This document shows positions 43,727 through 53,557 of a stretch of DNA of 64,000 nucleotides, in pieces (the first letter of the stretch is position 1; each line of letters opens with the position of its first letter). A program made the translations under genes and the position numbers. Source of the stretch: Lachnospira pectinoschiza (GTDB lineage: Bacteria; Bacillota; Clostridia; Lachnospirales; Lachnospiraceae); NCBI RefSeq assembly GCF_020564355.1, contig NZ_JAJCRR010000002.1, forward strand, positions 186,001 through 250,000. Reading direction: 5' to 3'. Below the pieces are notes generated by a model. The model had not been told where the DNA came from, did no database searches, and was given only the letters and a program-made list of their open reading frames with translations.

Positions 43727-44917
43727 ATGAAGAATAATAAGTATTATAGAGTATATGCAGAAATTAATTTAGATGCTATTGTGAAAAATGTTGATAATCT
43801 GATGGCACTGACAAAGGAAAATACGGGCGCACTTGCAGTTGTAAAGGCAGACGGCTACGGACACGGCGATGTCGCAGTGGCAAAAGCAGTTGCGCAAAAA
43901 GTAACGGGCTATGCCGTGGCAACACTTGATGAAGCAGTCAATCTGCGTGAAAACGGTGTGAAAAAGCCGATTCTGGTGCTGGGGTATGTAGATCCGTACG
44001 AGTTTGATATTCTGGTATCCCATGAAATTACGGCAACCGTATTTGATGTGGAAACGGCACAATTACTTGCAGATGCTGCAAGGGTGCAGAAAAAACAGGC
44101 ACACTGCCATATCAAAGTTGATACCGGTATGCGAAGAATCGGACTGGAACCGGATGAGAATGGTATTGCCATTGTAAAGCAGATTACGGCATTAAAGGAA
44201 TTGTCCGCAGACGGCATTTTTACACATTTTGCGGCATCGGATGAAACTGACAAGACATCGGCAGAACATCAGTTTAAATTATTTATGGATTTTACAGGAC
44301 GTCTTGAAAAAGAAGGAATCCATTTTACATACAGACACTGTGCAAACAGTGCGGCAGTGATTGATATGCCGCAGGTGGACCTGGATATGGTAAGACTGGG
44401 AATTGCCATGTATGGCATGTATCCGTCAGATGAGGTCAAAAAAGAAAAGGTGGAATTATTCCCGGCACTGGATTTAAAAAGCCATATTACGATGGTAAAA
44501 GAAATTCCGGCAGGCGAAAAGGTCAGCTACGGCGGTACATTTACAACGACAAGAACCACAAAGCTTGCGACCGTTTCAGTCGGTTATGGTGACGGTTATC
44601 CAAGGGCTTTATCGTCTAAAGGATATGTTTTGGTCCGGGGTCAGAAAGCCCCGATTGTCGGCAGGGTCTGCATGGATCAGATGATGGTAGACGTAACGGA
44701 TATTAAAAATGTCACAAGAGCGGATATTGTCACGTTGATTGGAAAAGATGGTGATGCAGAGATTACAGTGGAAGAAATCGCAGCACTGGCAGGTACATTT
44801 AATTATGAATTTGTCTGCGATCTGGGCAAGCGGATTCCACGCAGCTATTATCTGAACGGAGAATATATCGGAACACATGACTGTTTCCGCGAAAACTGGA
44901 ATTTGAAAAATTTATAA
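43727..44917 (+). CDS. alr: alanine racemase
   Basis: A 396-residue PLP enzyme making D-alanine for peptidoglycan. The PLP lysine is Lys40 in AVVKADGYGHG, and the second catalytic base is the Tyr of KVSYGGTF near residue 267; CMDQMMVDVTD and the C-terminal beta domain complete the fold. GAGGAAAAGG precedes the ATG. A MazF-type toxin gene starts 74 bases later, as in the alr-ndoA region of Bacillus, but no antitoxin gene lies between. Confidence 0.95.
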   Translation: MKNNKYYRVYAEINLDAIVKNVDNLMALTKENTGALAVVKADGYGHGDVAVAKAVAQKVTGYAVATLDEAVNLRENGVKKPILVLGYVDPYEFDILVSHEITATVFDVETAQLLADAARVQKKQAHCHIKVDTGMRRIGLEPDENGIAIVKQITALKELSADGIFTHFAASDETDKTSAEHQFKLFMDFTGRLEKEGIHFTYRHCANSAAVIDMPQVDLDMVRLGIAMYGMYPSDEVKKEKVELFPALDLKSHITMVKEIPAGEKVSYGGTFTTTRTTKLATVSVGYGDGYPRALSSKGYVLVRGQKAPIVGRVCMDQMMVDVTDIKNVTRADIVTLIGKDGDAEITVEEIAALAGTFNYEFVCDLGKRIPRSYYLNGEYIGTHDCFRENWNLKNL

Positions 44918-44991
44918 AAAATGAATACACGCCCGCAAGCTGGAAATACTAAGCATATAAACAAAAAGTGCTTTGGGGAGTGTGAATAATT

Positions 44992-45357
44992 TTGGTAATC
45001 AGACGAGGAGATATTTTTTATGCGGATTTAAGACCGGTTGTCGGTTCGGAACAGGGCGGTGTCAGACCGGTGCTTATCATACAGAACGATACAGGAAACA
45101 AACACAGCCCGACAGTTATCTGTGCTGCAATTACATCAAAAATGAACAAGGCAAAGCTGCCTACCCATGTAGAGATTGATTCCATGCGGTATGATATTGT
45201 CAAAGATTCAGTGATTCTTTTAGAACAGCTGCGGACAATTGATAAAAAAAGATTAAAGGATAAAGTGTGTCATTTAGACAATGAAATTATCAGTCAGGTG
45301 AATAAGGCACTTTATATTAGTCTTGAAATGGGGAACAGCCTGGCAGGACGTAAATAA
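44992..45357 (+). CDS. MazF/EndoA (PemK-like) endoribonuclease toxin
   Basis: A 121-residue protein nearly identical in pattern to EndoA/MazF of Firmicutes: [64 protein letters not shown]. The family cuts mRNA at short sequence motifs. The start is a TTG at 44992, the only start that gives the normal N-terminus, with GGGGAG 11 bases away. The usual upstream antitoxin (MazE/EndoAI) is absent: only 74 bases separate it from alr. A promoter region follows its stop. Confidence 0.9.
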   Translation: MVIRRGDIFYADLRPVVGSEQGGVRPVLIIQNDTGNKHSPTVICAAITSKMNKAKLPTHVEIDSMRYDIVKDSVILLEQLRTIDKKRLKDKVCHLDNEIISQVNKALYISLEMGNSLAGRK

Positions 45358-45392
45358 ATGCGCCTTATGGCGCGACTGGCAGGCTGTATTTA

Positions 45393-45454
45393 TTGACTAT
45401 ATAAGGATGTATATGATATAATTGTTAACGAATTTATAATGATTCTGGTATAAT
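45393..45454 (+). promoter_or_regulatory. promoter region of the corC-metY unit
   Basis: Two candidates: TTGACT (45393-45398), 18-base spacer, TATAAT (45417-45422); and an extended -10 TGGTATAAT ending at 45454 with no good -35. Confidence 0.55.
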
Positions 45455-45501
45455 GTCAGAAATTTTACAAAAAGAGATTTATAAAGGAAGGAAAATTTAA
45501 A

Positions 45502-46395
45502 ATGAATGATGCGCACCCCGCGGATGGGAACGAAGGACTGCTTTCAGCTTTATTCCGTAAGCTTGGAACAAGAGGGAAAAGAGATGATGATGTAACCGGT
45601 GAAGAAATCAAAGACATGGTCAATGAAGGACATGAACATGGTGTACTGAATGAAAATGAAGCCGAGATGATTAACAATATTTTTGAATTCGGTGAAAAAC
45701 AGGCACAGGATGTCATGACACACCGTAAAAGCATTGCAGCAATTGACAGTACGGCGACCGTACAGGAAGCTTTTGATTTCATTATGAATGAAAGTTATTC
45801 CCGTTATCCGGTGATAGATGGGGATATTGATAATATTATGGGAATTTTGCATATACGGGATTTATTAAAAGTATATGTAGACGAACAAAAACGCTGTAAA
45901 CAGCTGTCAGAAATCAAAGACCAGGTGCTTTTTGATGCGTATTACATACCTGAAACAAGAAATATCAGTCTGTTGTTTAAAGAAATGCAATCTAAAAAGG
46001 TACATATAGCGGTTGTTGTTGATGAATACGGACAGACCGCAGGCATTGTAACGATGGAAGATATTCTTGAGGAAATTGTAGGAAATATTCAGGATGAATA
46101 TGATGAGGAAGAAGAGCTGATCAGCCGTATGGATGACGGTTCGTATATGATTGACGGTCAGACAACTTTGGAAGAACTGGAAGAATTGTTTAATATTCAT
46201 TTTGAATGTGAAGATATTGATACAATTAATGGCTATATGATATATAAGCTTGGAAAGATTCCGGAAGAACAGGAGCAGTTTCAAATGGAATGCGGCGGAT
46301 ATCTGTTTGATGTGGCAGAGGTCGCAGACAAGATGATTCGCAAAGTCAGAGTGACAAAAATACAGGAGAAGGAGCAGACAACAGAAAATGAGTAA
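45502..46395 (+). CDS. CorC/HlyC-like CBS-domain protein without membrane domain
   Basis: A 297-residue soluble protein: an N-terminal acidic helix region (EEIKDMVNEGHEHGVLNENEAEMINNIFEF) typical of the segment before CBS repeats, two CBS domains (about 70-195, with MTHRKSIAAID and AVVVDEYGQTAGIVTMEDILEE), and a CorC_HlyC transporter-associated domain (about 210-290). The DUF21 membrane part of full-length family members is missing, as in CorC of enterobacteria, which modulates magnesium/cobalt efflux. AAGGAAGG precedes the ATG. The stop overlaps the metY start by 8 bases. A hemolysin function is not implied. Confidence 0.87.
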   Translation: MNDAHPADGNEGLLSALFRKLGTRGKRDDDVTGEEIKDMVNEGHEHGVLNENEAEMINNIFEFGEKQAQDVMTHRKSIAAIDSTATVQEAFDFIMNESYSRYPVIDGDIDNIMGILHIRDLLKVYVDEQKRCKQLSEIKDQVLFDAYYIPETRNISLLFKEMQSKKVHIAVVVDEYGQTAGIVTMEDILEEIVGNIQDEYDEEEELISRMDDGSYMIDGQTTLEELEELFNIHFECEDIDTINGYMIYKLGKIPEEQEQFQMECGGYLFDVAEVADKMIRKVRVTKIQEKEQTTENE

Positions 46396-47677
46396 TTACA
46401 GAATTGAAACAAAGTGTATTCAGAGCGGATGGGAGCCAAAGAATGGAGAACCGAGAATTCTTCCGATTATCCAGAGTACAACGTTTAAGTATGAGTCCAG
46501 TGATGAGATGGGTGCATTGTTTGATCTGGAAAAGGAAGGATATTTTTATTCAAGATTACAGAATCCCACGAATGATTATGTTGCGAAAAAGATTTGTGAT
46601 TTAGAGGGAGGTTATGCGGCGATGCTGACAGCCTCCGGTCAGGCTGCCAATTTCTACGCAGTGTTTAATATCTGTGAAGCGGGTGATCACTTTATCAGTA
46701 CGTCAGCCATCTATGGCGGTACGTTTAACCTGTTTGGTGTAACAATGAAAAAACTGGGAATTGATGTGACATTTGTAGATCCTGAAGCAACAGAGGAAGA
46801 GATTCAGGCGGCGTTCCGTCCGAATACAAAGTGTATTTTTGGCGAAACGATTGCCAATCCGGCACTCGTTGTTCTTGATTTGGAAAAGTTTGCAAAGCTT
46901 GCCCATAAAAACGGTGTACCGTTTATTGTAGACAATACCTTTGCAACACCGGTTAACTGTCATGCGTTTGACTTTGGCGTGGATATTGTGACACATGCGA
47001 CGACAAAGTATATGGATGGACATGCAGCAACAATCGGCGGCTGTATCGTAGACAGCGGTAATTTTGACTGGGAAAAATATGCAGATAAGTTTCCGGGACT
47101 GACAACACCGGATGAATCTTATCACGGCGTGATTTATACACAGCGTTTTGGCAAAGGGGCTTACATTACCAAGGCAACCAGCCAGCTGATGCGTGATCTG
47201 GGGTCTGTACAGTCACCGGAAAATGCGTTCTTAATTAATCTCGGTCTGGAAACGCTGGCGCTGCGCATGGAAAGACATTGCAGTAATGCGCTTGCGGTAG
47301 CAAAATTTTTAGAGAACAATGAGCATGTGGCATGGGTTAATTACGCAGATCTGGAAAGCAGTAAATATCACGCATTACAGCAGAAATATATGCCTAATGG
47401 TACATGTGGGGTTATTTCCTTTGGTTTAAAGGGTGACAGGGCAACGGCAGTGAAATTCATGGATCATTTAAAAATGATTGCCATTGTAACCCACGTTGCG
47501 GATGCAAGGACATCTGTTCTTCATCCTGCAAGCCATACACACAGACAGTTAAGTGACGAACAGCTTGCAGAGGCAGGCGTTCAGCCGGATTTAATCCGTC
47601 TTTCAGTGGGCATTGAAAATGTGGCGGATATTATTGATGATATTCAGCAGGCATTAGAGGTGACATTTGCATCGTAA
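46388..47677 (+). CDS. metY: O-acetylhomoserine sulfhydrylase
   Basis: A 429-residue PLP enzyme of the Cys/Met metabolism family that forms homocysteine directly from O-acetylhomoserine and sulfide. Signs are YSRLQNPTNDYVAKKI, TASGQAANF, VDNTFATPVNCHAFDFG, the PLP lysine in THATTKYMDGH, and the C-terminal SVGIENVADIIDDI. The insertion between residues 215 and 250 and the total length fit O-acetylhomoserine sulfhydrylases better than cystathionine gamma-synthases, which are about 380 residues. Its start overlaps the CorC-like gene. Homocysteine made here is the substrate of MetH encoded at 38-40.5 kb. Confidence 0.92.
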   Translation: MSNYRIETKCIQSGWEPKNGEPRILPIIQSTTFKYESSDEMGALFDLEKEGYFYSRLQNPTNDYVAKKICDLEGGYAAMLTASGQAANFYAVFNICEAGDHFISTSAIYGGTFNLFGVTMKKLGIDVTFVDPEATEEEIQAAFRPNTKCIFGETIANPALVVLDLEKFAKLAHKNGVPFIVDNTFATPVNCHAFDFGVDIVTHATTKYMDGHAATIGGCIVDSGNFDWEKYADKFPGLTTPDESYHGVIYTQRFGKGAYITKATSQLMRDLGSVQSPENAFLINLGLETLALRMERHCSNALAVAKFLENNEHVAWVNYADLESSKYHALQQKYMPNGTCGVISFGLKGDRATAVKFMDHLKMIAIVTHVADARTSVLHPASHTHRQLSDEQLAEAGVQPDLIRLSVGIENVADIIDDIQQALEVTFAS

Positions 47678-47738
47678 AGCTGTGGCTATAAGGAAAATGT
47701 AATCTTAAAGCCGCATGAGTGGCAAAGGGGGTGTCAAA

Positions 47739-49553
47739 ATGTCTGGGGAAATAGACGGAAAAACAGAAAGTGGAACACCGGAGGCAAATTTTACATTAAG
47801 CAATAATTTTGCAGTTGTAATGGGCGATGAACGTTTTTACAGGCTGTTTGGGGAAAAAACACTTTATACATTTAATATGCTTATACATCCAAAGGATCGT
47901 CAGGATTTCGAATCGTTTATGGAATCGGAAGATGTTGCAGCTTATGCGGTTGTACGGTGTATGACCGCAAATGATTCATATCGCTGGTTTATGCTGGAAA
48001 AAAATAATGAACAGGTAAAATCGGAGCAGATGACCAATATTCACTTGAAGGATATTTGTCTGGTCAGTGCCAGGTTTGGTTTGTATATGGATCGTATCCG
48101 GAAATATCGTGCAGTGATGAATATGATTCAGGATAAAATGTTTGAATATAATCACCACACCGGAATTTTTACAATATACTGTTATGTCAACAACCGTTCT
48201 GAGATTATTGAAAAAGACGATTTAAAAGCATGGGAAGAACGCATGATGCGTCTGGGCTTTATTGATGAAAAACAGCAGGCGGCATTCAGACAGCTCTGTG
48301 ATAATATACAGGCAGGCTCTGAAAGCTTTGCGACGACCCTGCGTACAACACTGATGTCTAAAGGGGAACGCATGGATGTTCTGCGTTTCAGGGGACAGAC
48401 CATTTATAATGGAGAAGAACGTGTGCTTACCATAGGATTGATTACAGAGCAGGGAAACCGTATGACAGGTACAGACATTTTACTGGATTCGGCAGTTGTC
48501 AATCAGGATTCCGCAACAGGAGTCCTGAATAAAAAAACGGTGACAGATGAAGCAACGGCAGCGATTAATCTTGCCAATGTGGCGGGCTGTGACCACAGTA
48601 TGTATCTGATGGTGTGGGATATCGATGACTTTAAACAGGTCAATGATACCTATGGACACTATTTCGGTGATGAGGTTATTAAGCATCTGGCGACAGAGCT
48701 GAACCGCGCAGTGGCAAACCGTGGATTGGTAGGCAGAATCGGCGGCGATGAATTTTTAGTACTGCTAAAAGAAGCAAACGGAGAAGATACTTTGAGAAGT
48801 CTGCTAAAGGCGGTCCGCAAAAAGCTGAAAGTGGATCTGGCACAGGAAAAGCCGGATTATGAATTTTCAGCATCCATCGGTATTTCCCAGTACGGAAAAG
48901 ATGGAACGGATTATGAAACACTGTTTAAAATCGCAGACGGTGCATTGTATATTGCCAAAGAAAAGGGAAAAGACCGGTTTATCGTATATGATAAGGAAAA
49001 ACACGGACATCTGCTGACAGAAGACGGATACTGTCATAAAAAGACAGCGGGTGTTGATTTTATGCGTCCGATTGATAAGGTGGAGCTGTCAACGAATCTG
49101 ATGCTGAAAGTTTTCAACGGCGGTATGGATGTGGCAGAGGAAGTGCTGATGGAGCTTATGGATAAGATGAATATTCATGGCATGACGATTTATAAGGCAC
49201 CGTCCATGGAATGCCGGAAAACGCTGGGGCATTATGAAAAAGAGCCGGGAACACAGCTTTGTCTGTCGGAAGAGAAGTATCTTGCACGTTTTGATGAGCA
49301 TCATATTCACGTGATTAATAATACCGCATCCATAGCAGTTGAGTATCCACAGGTTTACGAACATTTTAAGCAGAATAATATTGGTTCGGCGCTGCAGTTT
49401 TCATGCATGTTAAATGGACAGCTGTGGGCAGTTTTTGAATTTGATATATTCGGCGCAAACCGCAGAAAGTGGTGTCAGGATGATATTTCGGCGATTTACA
49501 GTGTAGTAAAGGCGATTGCAGATGTATATAAAAAATTCTATGAGCAGAAATAG
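47739..49553 (+). CDS. GGDEF-domain diguanylate cyclase
   Basis: A 604-residue cytoplasmic protein with a central GGDEF domain (about 265-430): DSATGVLNKK, WDIDDFKQVNDTYGH, the catalytic GRIGGDEF with GGDEF at 335-339, and ASIGISQYGKDG. The N-terminal 260 residues look PAS-like, in two copies; the C-terminal 170 (from about GGMDVAEEVLMELM) resemble a GAF-type sensor. It should make cyclic-di-GMP. The RxxD inhibitory site that normally precedes GGDEF is not present (the corresponding residues are RGLV). The ATG at 47739 follows AAAGGGGGTG. Its end overlaps the ABC permease gene by 14 bases. Confidence 0.9.
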   Translation: MSGEIDGKTESGTPEANFTLSNNFAVVMGDERFYRLFGEKTLYTFNMLIHPKDRQDFESFMESEDVAAYAVVRCMTANDSYRWFMLEKNNEQVKSEQMTNIHLKDICLVSARFGLYMDRIRKYRAVMNMIQDKMFEYNHHTGIFTIYCYVNNRSEIIEKDDLKAWEERMMRLGFIDEKQQAAFRQLCDNIQAGSESFATTLRTTLMSKGERMDVLRFRGQTIYNGEERVLTIGLITEQGNRMTGTDILLDSAVVNQDSATGVLNKKTVTDEATAAINLANVAGCDHSMYLMVWDIDDFKQVNDTYGHYFGDEVIKHLATELNRAVANRGLVGRIGGDEFLVLLKEANGEDTLRSLLKAVRKKLKVDLAQEKPDYEFSASIGISQYGKDGTDYETLFKIADGALYIAKEKGKDRFIVYDKEKHGHLLTEDGYCHKKTAGVDFMRPIDKVELSTNLMLKVFNGGMDVAEEVLMELMDKMNIHGMTIYKAPSMECRKTLGHYEKEPGTQLCLSEEKYLARFDEHHIHVINNTASIAVEYPQVYEHFKQNNIGSALQFSCMLNGQLWAVFEFDIFGANRRKWCQDDISAIYSVVKAIADVYKKFYEQK

Positions 49554-50340
49554 AATGCTTTCTATTATAAAAAAAGCAGGAATTATTGGAATCTGGCTGG
49601 TAATCTGGCAGATTGCAAGCAGTGTAACAGGACTGGCGTTTCTTCTGCCGGGTCCTGTTACTGTTTTTTTGGCGCTTGGAAAAGCCCTTTGTACGCGTGC
49701 ATTTTACCGGGTCGTTTTTCACAGCTTTATTAAAATCAGTGCCGGTTTTTTGGCTGCGCTGCTGGCGGGACTGGTACTGGGCAGTATTGCAGCGGTAAAA
49801 AAAGGTGTGCAGTCCTTTTTGGAACCGTTGGTGTTATTGATGAAGGCTCTGCCGGTGGCAGCATTTATTATTGTGATGCTGATCTGGTTCGGTTCGCAGA
49901 ATGCGGCGGTTACGATTGGATTTATGGTTGTATTTCCAATGGTTTATCAGGCAGTGCTTGAAGGTGCTTGTGCAGCGGATACAAAACTGCTTGAAATGGC
50001 GGCGGTTTTTGAACTTTCACCGGTAAAAAAGGTGCGTTATATTTATGTGCCGCAGATTATGCCGTTTCTAAATGCGGCAGTCAAAACGGCAGCAGGCATG
50101 TGCTGGAAAGCGGGAGTGTCTGCGGAGGTAATCGGACTGGTGAAAAATTCCATCGGGGAAGAGCTGTATTATGCAAAACTGTATCTGATGATGCCGGAAT
50201 TATTTGCGTGGAGTATTACGATTATGTGCATCAGTTTTCTGTTTGAGAAGCTGGCTGTTGCGCTGATCAGGCAGTGCGGCAGGGTAATATCAGGTGATAT
50301 ACATGGCAGCGGGAAGGAACAGGACAGATGCAGAAGCTGA
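49540..50340 (+). CDS. ABC transporter permease (SsuC/TauC-type family)
   Basis: A 266-residue permease with about six helices and the EAA-loop motif LLEMAAVFELSPVKKVRYIYVPQIMPF, by which it contacts the ATPase. The pattern GSIAAVKKG and the sequence ALPVAAFIIVMLIWFG fit the nitrate/sulfonate/taurine transporter class. Start codons at 49516, 49540 and 49555 are all possible; 49540 is chosen tentatively because it keeps the overlap with the GGDEF gene short, and 49555 would avoid overlap. It overlaps the ATPase gene by 13 bases. The lipoprotein at 29.5 kb is a candidate binding protein. Confidence 0.87.
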   Translation: MSRNRMLSIIKKAGIIGIWLVIWQIASSVTGLAFLLPGPVTVFLALGKALCTRAFYRVVFHSFIKISAGFLAALLAGLVLGSIAAVKKGVQSFLEPLVLLMKALPVAAFIIVMLIWFGSQNAAVTIGFMVVFPMVYQAVLEGACAADTKLLEMAAVFELSPVKKVRYIYVPQIMPFLNAAVKTAAGMCWKAGVSAEVIGLVKNSIGEELYYAKLYLMMPELFAWSITIMCISFLFEKLAVALIRQCGRVISGDIHGSGKEQDRCRS

Positions 50341-50927
50341 GGATGGAACATATATATAAAAGTTATGGACAGGCAGTGGTTCTGCAGGATTTTTCGTATG
50401 CTTTTACACCAGGTGGCATAACCTGTATTATGGGAGAATCCGGAGCAGGGAAAACAACGCTTTTAAGACTGCTTATGGGGCTTGAAAAGGCAGATTCCGG
50501 TATTATTACCGGGTTTGATAAAGTATCGGCGGTTTTTCAGGAGAACCGTCTGATAGAACATTTAAATGCTGTTGAAAATACGGCGCTGGTGATAAAAGAC
50601 AGGAATGCAGGAAAATGTGCATATGAACAGCTTTTGCAGCTTCTTCCCAAAGAAGCACTTTTAAAGCCTGTCAGAGAATACAGCGGCGGCATGAAACGGC
50701 GTGTGGCACTGGTGCGGGCGATGGCGGCAGACAGTGAGATTGTACTGTTAGATGAGCCGTTTACAGGGCTTGACAGCCGGAACAGCAAAAAAGCCGCAGA
50801 ATATATCCTGTCGGAGCAGAGAGGCAGAACGGTTATTTCCGTTACACATGATATGGAAATGTGCAAAATGCTCGGGGCGGGCATTTGCTTATTGACAAGT
50901 GGCAAAGCAGTTGCTACAATATTGTGA
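50328..50927 (+). CDS. ABC transporter ATP-binding protein
   Basis: A 199-residue ATPase, shorter than the usual 240-260 because it ends soon after the H-loop (VISVTHDMEMCKML). It keeps Walker A GESGAGKTTLLR, signature YSGGMKRRVALVRAM and Walker B VLLDEPFTGLD, so it should be active. It partners the permease whose last codons it overlaps. The ilvN promoter is embedded in its final 36 bases. Confidence 0.9.
   Translation: MQKLRMEHIYKSYGQAVVLQDFSYAFTPGGITCIMGESGAGKTTLLRLLMGLEKADSGIITGFDKVSAVFQENRLIEHLNAVENTALVIKDRNAGKCAYEQLLQLLPKEALLKPVREYSGGMKRRVALVRAMAADSEIVLLDEPFTGLDSRNSKKAAEYILSEQRGRTVISVTHDMEMCKMLGAGICLLTSGKAVATIL
50892..50920 (+). promoter_or_regulatory. ilvNC promoter inside the ATPase gene
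   Basis: TTGACA (50892-50897) and TACAAT (50915-50920) with 17 bases between, both within the 3' end of the preceding coding region. The leader of about 78 bases shows no T-box or attenuator. Confidence 0.65.
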
Positions 50928-51004
50928 GTGACAAAATTCCACAATATTTGGAAAATCAAACTGCCAGTAAAGTTCTGACAGGGTTCTGAAAATGGAGGGA
51001 AAAG

Positions 51005-51496
51005 ATGAGACATGCAGTTTTTTCTATTCTTGTTGAAAATTCATCCGGCGTATTAAGCCGTGTGGCAGGGTTATTCAGCAGAAGAGGTTACAATATAGAC
51101 AGCCTTACAGTAGGTGAAACACAGGATCCGAAGTATTCCCGCATGACGGTTACCGTTACCGGGGATGACGATGTTTTAGAGCAGATTCAGAAGCAGCTTA
51201 CAAAGCTGGTGGATGTAAAAGAAATTATGGAACTTCCACAGGATGCATCTGTGTGCAGGGAACTTGTTCTGGTTAAAGTAGAATGTGATGCAGCGCACCG
51301 TCAGGAGATTATTGCAATCAGTGATGTCTTCCGTGCAAAAATTGTAGATGTATCGCCGGAGTCGGTAATTATTGAACTGACTGGCGCACAGAATAAGCTG
51401 AATGCGTTTATTGAGTTACTTAATGGTTTTAAAATTACAGAACTCGCAAGAACAGGTATTACCGGACTTGCAAGAGGCGCTGCAAATTTAAAATAA
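51005..51496 (+). CDS. ilvN: acetolactate synthase small (regulatory) subunit
   Basis: A 163-residue protein that activates the catalytic subunit and makes it sensitive to valine in branched-chain amino acid synthesis. The N-terminal ACT domain shows LVENSSGVLSRVAGLFSRR and NIDSLTVG; the second half (LVKVECDAAHRQEI and ELTGAQNKLNAFIELL) is the C-terminal domain of IlvN/IlvH. GGAGGGAA precedes the ATG. ilvC follows after 33 bases; the large subunit gene is not in the window. Confidence 0.94.
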   Translation: MRHAVFSILVENSSGVLSRVAGLFSRRGYNIDSLTVGETQDPKYSRMTVTVTGDDDVLEQIQKQLTKLVDVKEIMELPQDASVCRELVLVKVECDAAHRQEIIAISDVFRAKIVDVSPESVIIELTGAQNKLNAFIELLNGFKITELARTGITGLARGAANLK

Positions 51497-51505
51497 ATAT
51501 TTTAG

Positions 51506-52555
<1,050 letters not shown>

Positions 52556-52577
52556 TCGTAATACATAACGAGGTCAG

Positions 52578-52607
52578 GGCGGCTGTGTTTTGCACAGCCG
52601 TCTTTTT
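52578..52607 (+). terminator. ilvNC terminator
   Basis: GGCGGCTGTG (52578-52587) pairs with CACAGCCGTC (52593-52602) around TTTTG, followed by five T residues. Confidence 0.88.
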
Positions 52608-52672
52608 AAGTTATGCAGATTTTCAAGGGTGCCAATATTTTAAAAACCGGAAAACGGAGCGAGGGACATGTT

Positions 52673-52701
52673 TTGACAGAAAAATATAAAAATTTTATAT
52701 T
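52673..52701 (+). promoter_or_regulatory. promoter of the mecA-sms unit
   Basis: TTGACA (52673-52678), 17-base spacer, TATATT (52696-52701), leaving a leader of roughly 80 bases before mecA. Confidence 0.6.
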
Positions 52702-52790
52702 TTTAGGATTTTTTTGTTTTGTATTCTGTGTTAAAATAATTTTGTATACAGCAGGCAGCGGAAGCAATGCTGCCCGGAAATGGAGTTTTT

Positions 52791-53537
52791 ATGGAATTTA
52801 AAAGAATAGATGATACGAAATTCCAGTGTTTATTAGATGAAGATGATTTAGAAGATAACAATATTTCACTGGATGATTTTTTTAGAAATGATACAAAGAA
52901 GATTCACGGACTGCTCGATGTAATATTAGAAGAAGCACAGAAATCAATTGGCATTATGATGGATGGCGGTGTGATGTCTTTACAGCTGGCACCACAGCCA
53001 AATCATACCATCCTGCTCACTATTTCGTCCGGACACGATGAATTCAGCGATATGATCAGAAATGCAGGAAAGATGATGACAGACAGGATTTTATCGGATA
53101 TCCACGATGCGGGCAGCAATGTTATTAAAAAAGAAGATGCCGGTGATGCAATCAAGTCAGCACCGTTTGTTCCGGTAGAAAAATTAGAGGAGCAGCTTAA
53201 AAATAAGCTGAAAAAAACAGCAAAACAGCAGGAAGGCCAGATGATTGCCATTTACCGTTTTGCATCAATGCAGGCAGTAGAGGAATTTGCACAGAATTGT
53301 CCAAAGACATGGGGATTAAAGAACAGTCTTTATAAGCATAAAGAACAGGCATGTTTTTATTATATTGTAGAACGTACAAGATGTGCACAGGAAAAATATC
53401 AGTATATCTGCGATTTATTAACGGAATATGGCGGATATGTTTCATCGAAAAAGGAAACAGCGGCATATATCATGGAACATTGTGAAATACTGATAGAAAA
53501 TAATGCTGTCAATATTATGAAAAAATATTGTATGTAA
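52791..53537 (+). CDS. mecA: MecA-like adaptor protein
   Basis: A 248-residue protein matching the MecA/NegA family, adaptors that deliver substrates to the ClpC-ClpP protease. The N-terminal substrate-binding part begins MEFKRIDDTKFQCLL and has SLDDFFRND and HGLLDVILEEA; a lysine/glutamine-rich linker near 125-155 leads to the C-terminal Clp-binding domain (IAIYRFASMQAVEEFAQN, LYKHKEQACFYYIVE). The ATG at 52791 with GGAG in front is preferred to 52767. It is 20 bases upstream of the SufC-like gene, an unusual partnership. The substrate here is unknown. Confidence 0.82.
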   Translation: MEFKRIDDTKFQCLLDEDDLEDNNISLDDFFRNDTKKIHGLLDVILEEAQKSIGIMMDGGVMSLQLAPQPNHTILLTISSGHDEFSDMIRNAGKMMTDRILSDIHDAGSNVIKKEDAGDAIKSAPFVPVEKLEEQLKNKLKKTAKQQEGQMIAIYRFASMQAVEEFAQNCPKTWGLKNSLYKHKEQACFYYIVERTRCAQEKYQYICDLLTEYGGYVSSKKETAAYIMEHCEILIENNAVNIMKKYCM

Positions 53538-53557
53538 AGCAGGAAATGAGGAGAAAC

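Noticed and set aside
45502..46395. Hemolysin
   Set aside because: The name is inherited from the HlyC/CorC family; the protein is a soluble CBS regulator with no sign of membrane lysis.
50928..51004. T-box or leader-peptide attenuator upstream of ilvN
   Set aside because: The leader is only about 80 bases and lacks the T-box sequence, a leucine-rich reading frame or a terminator.
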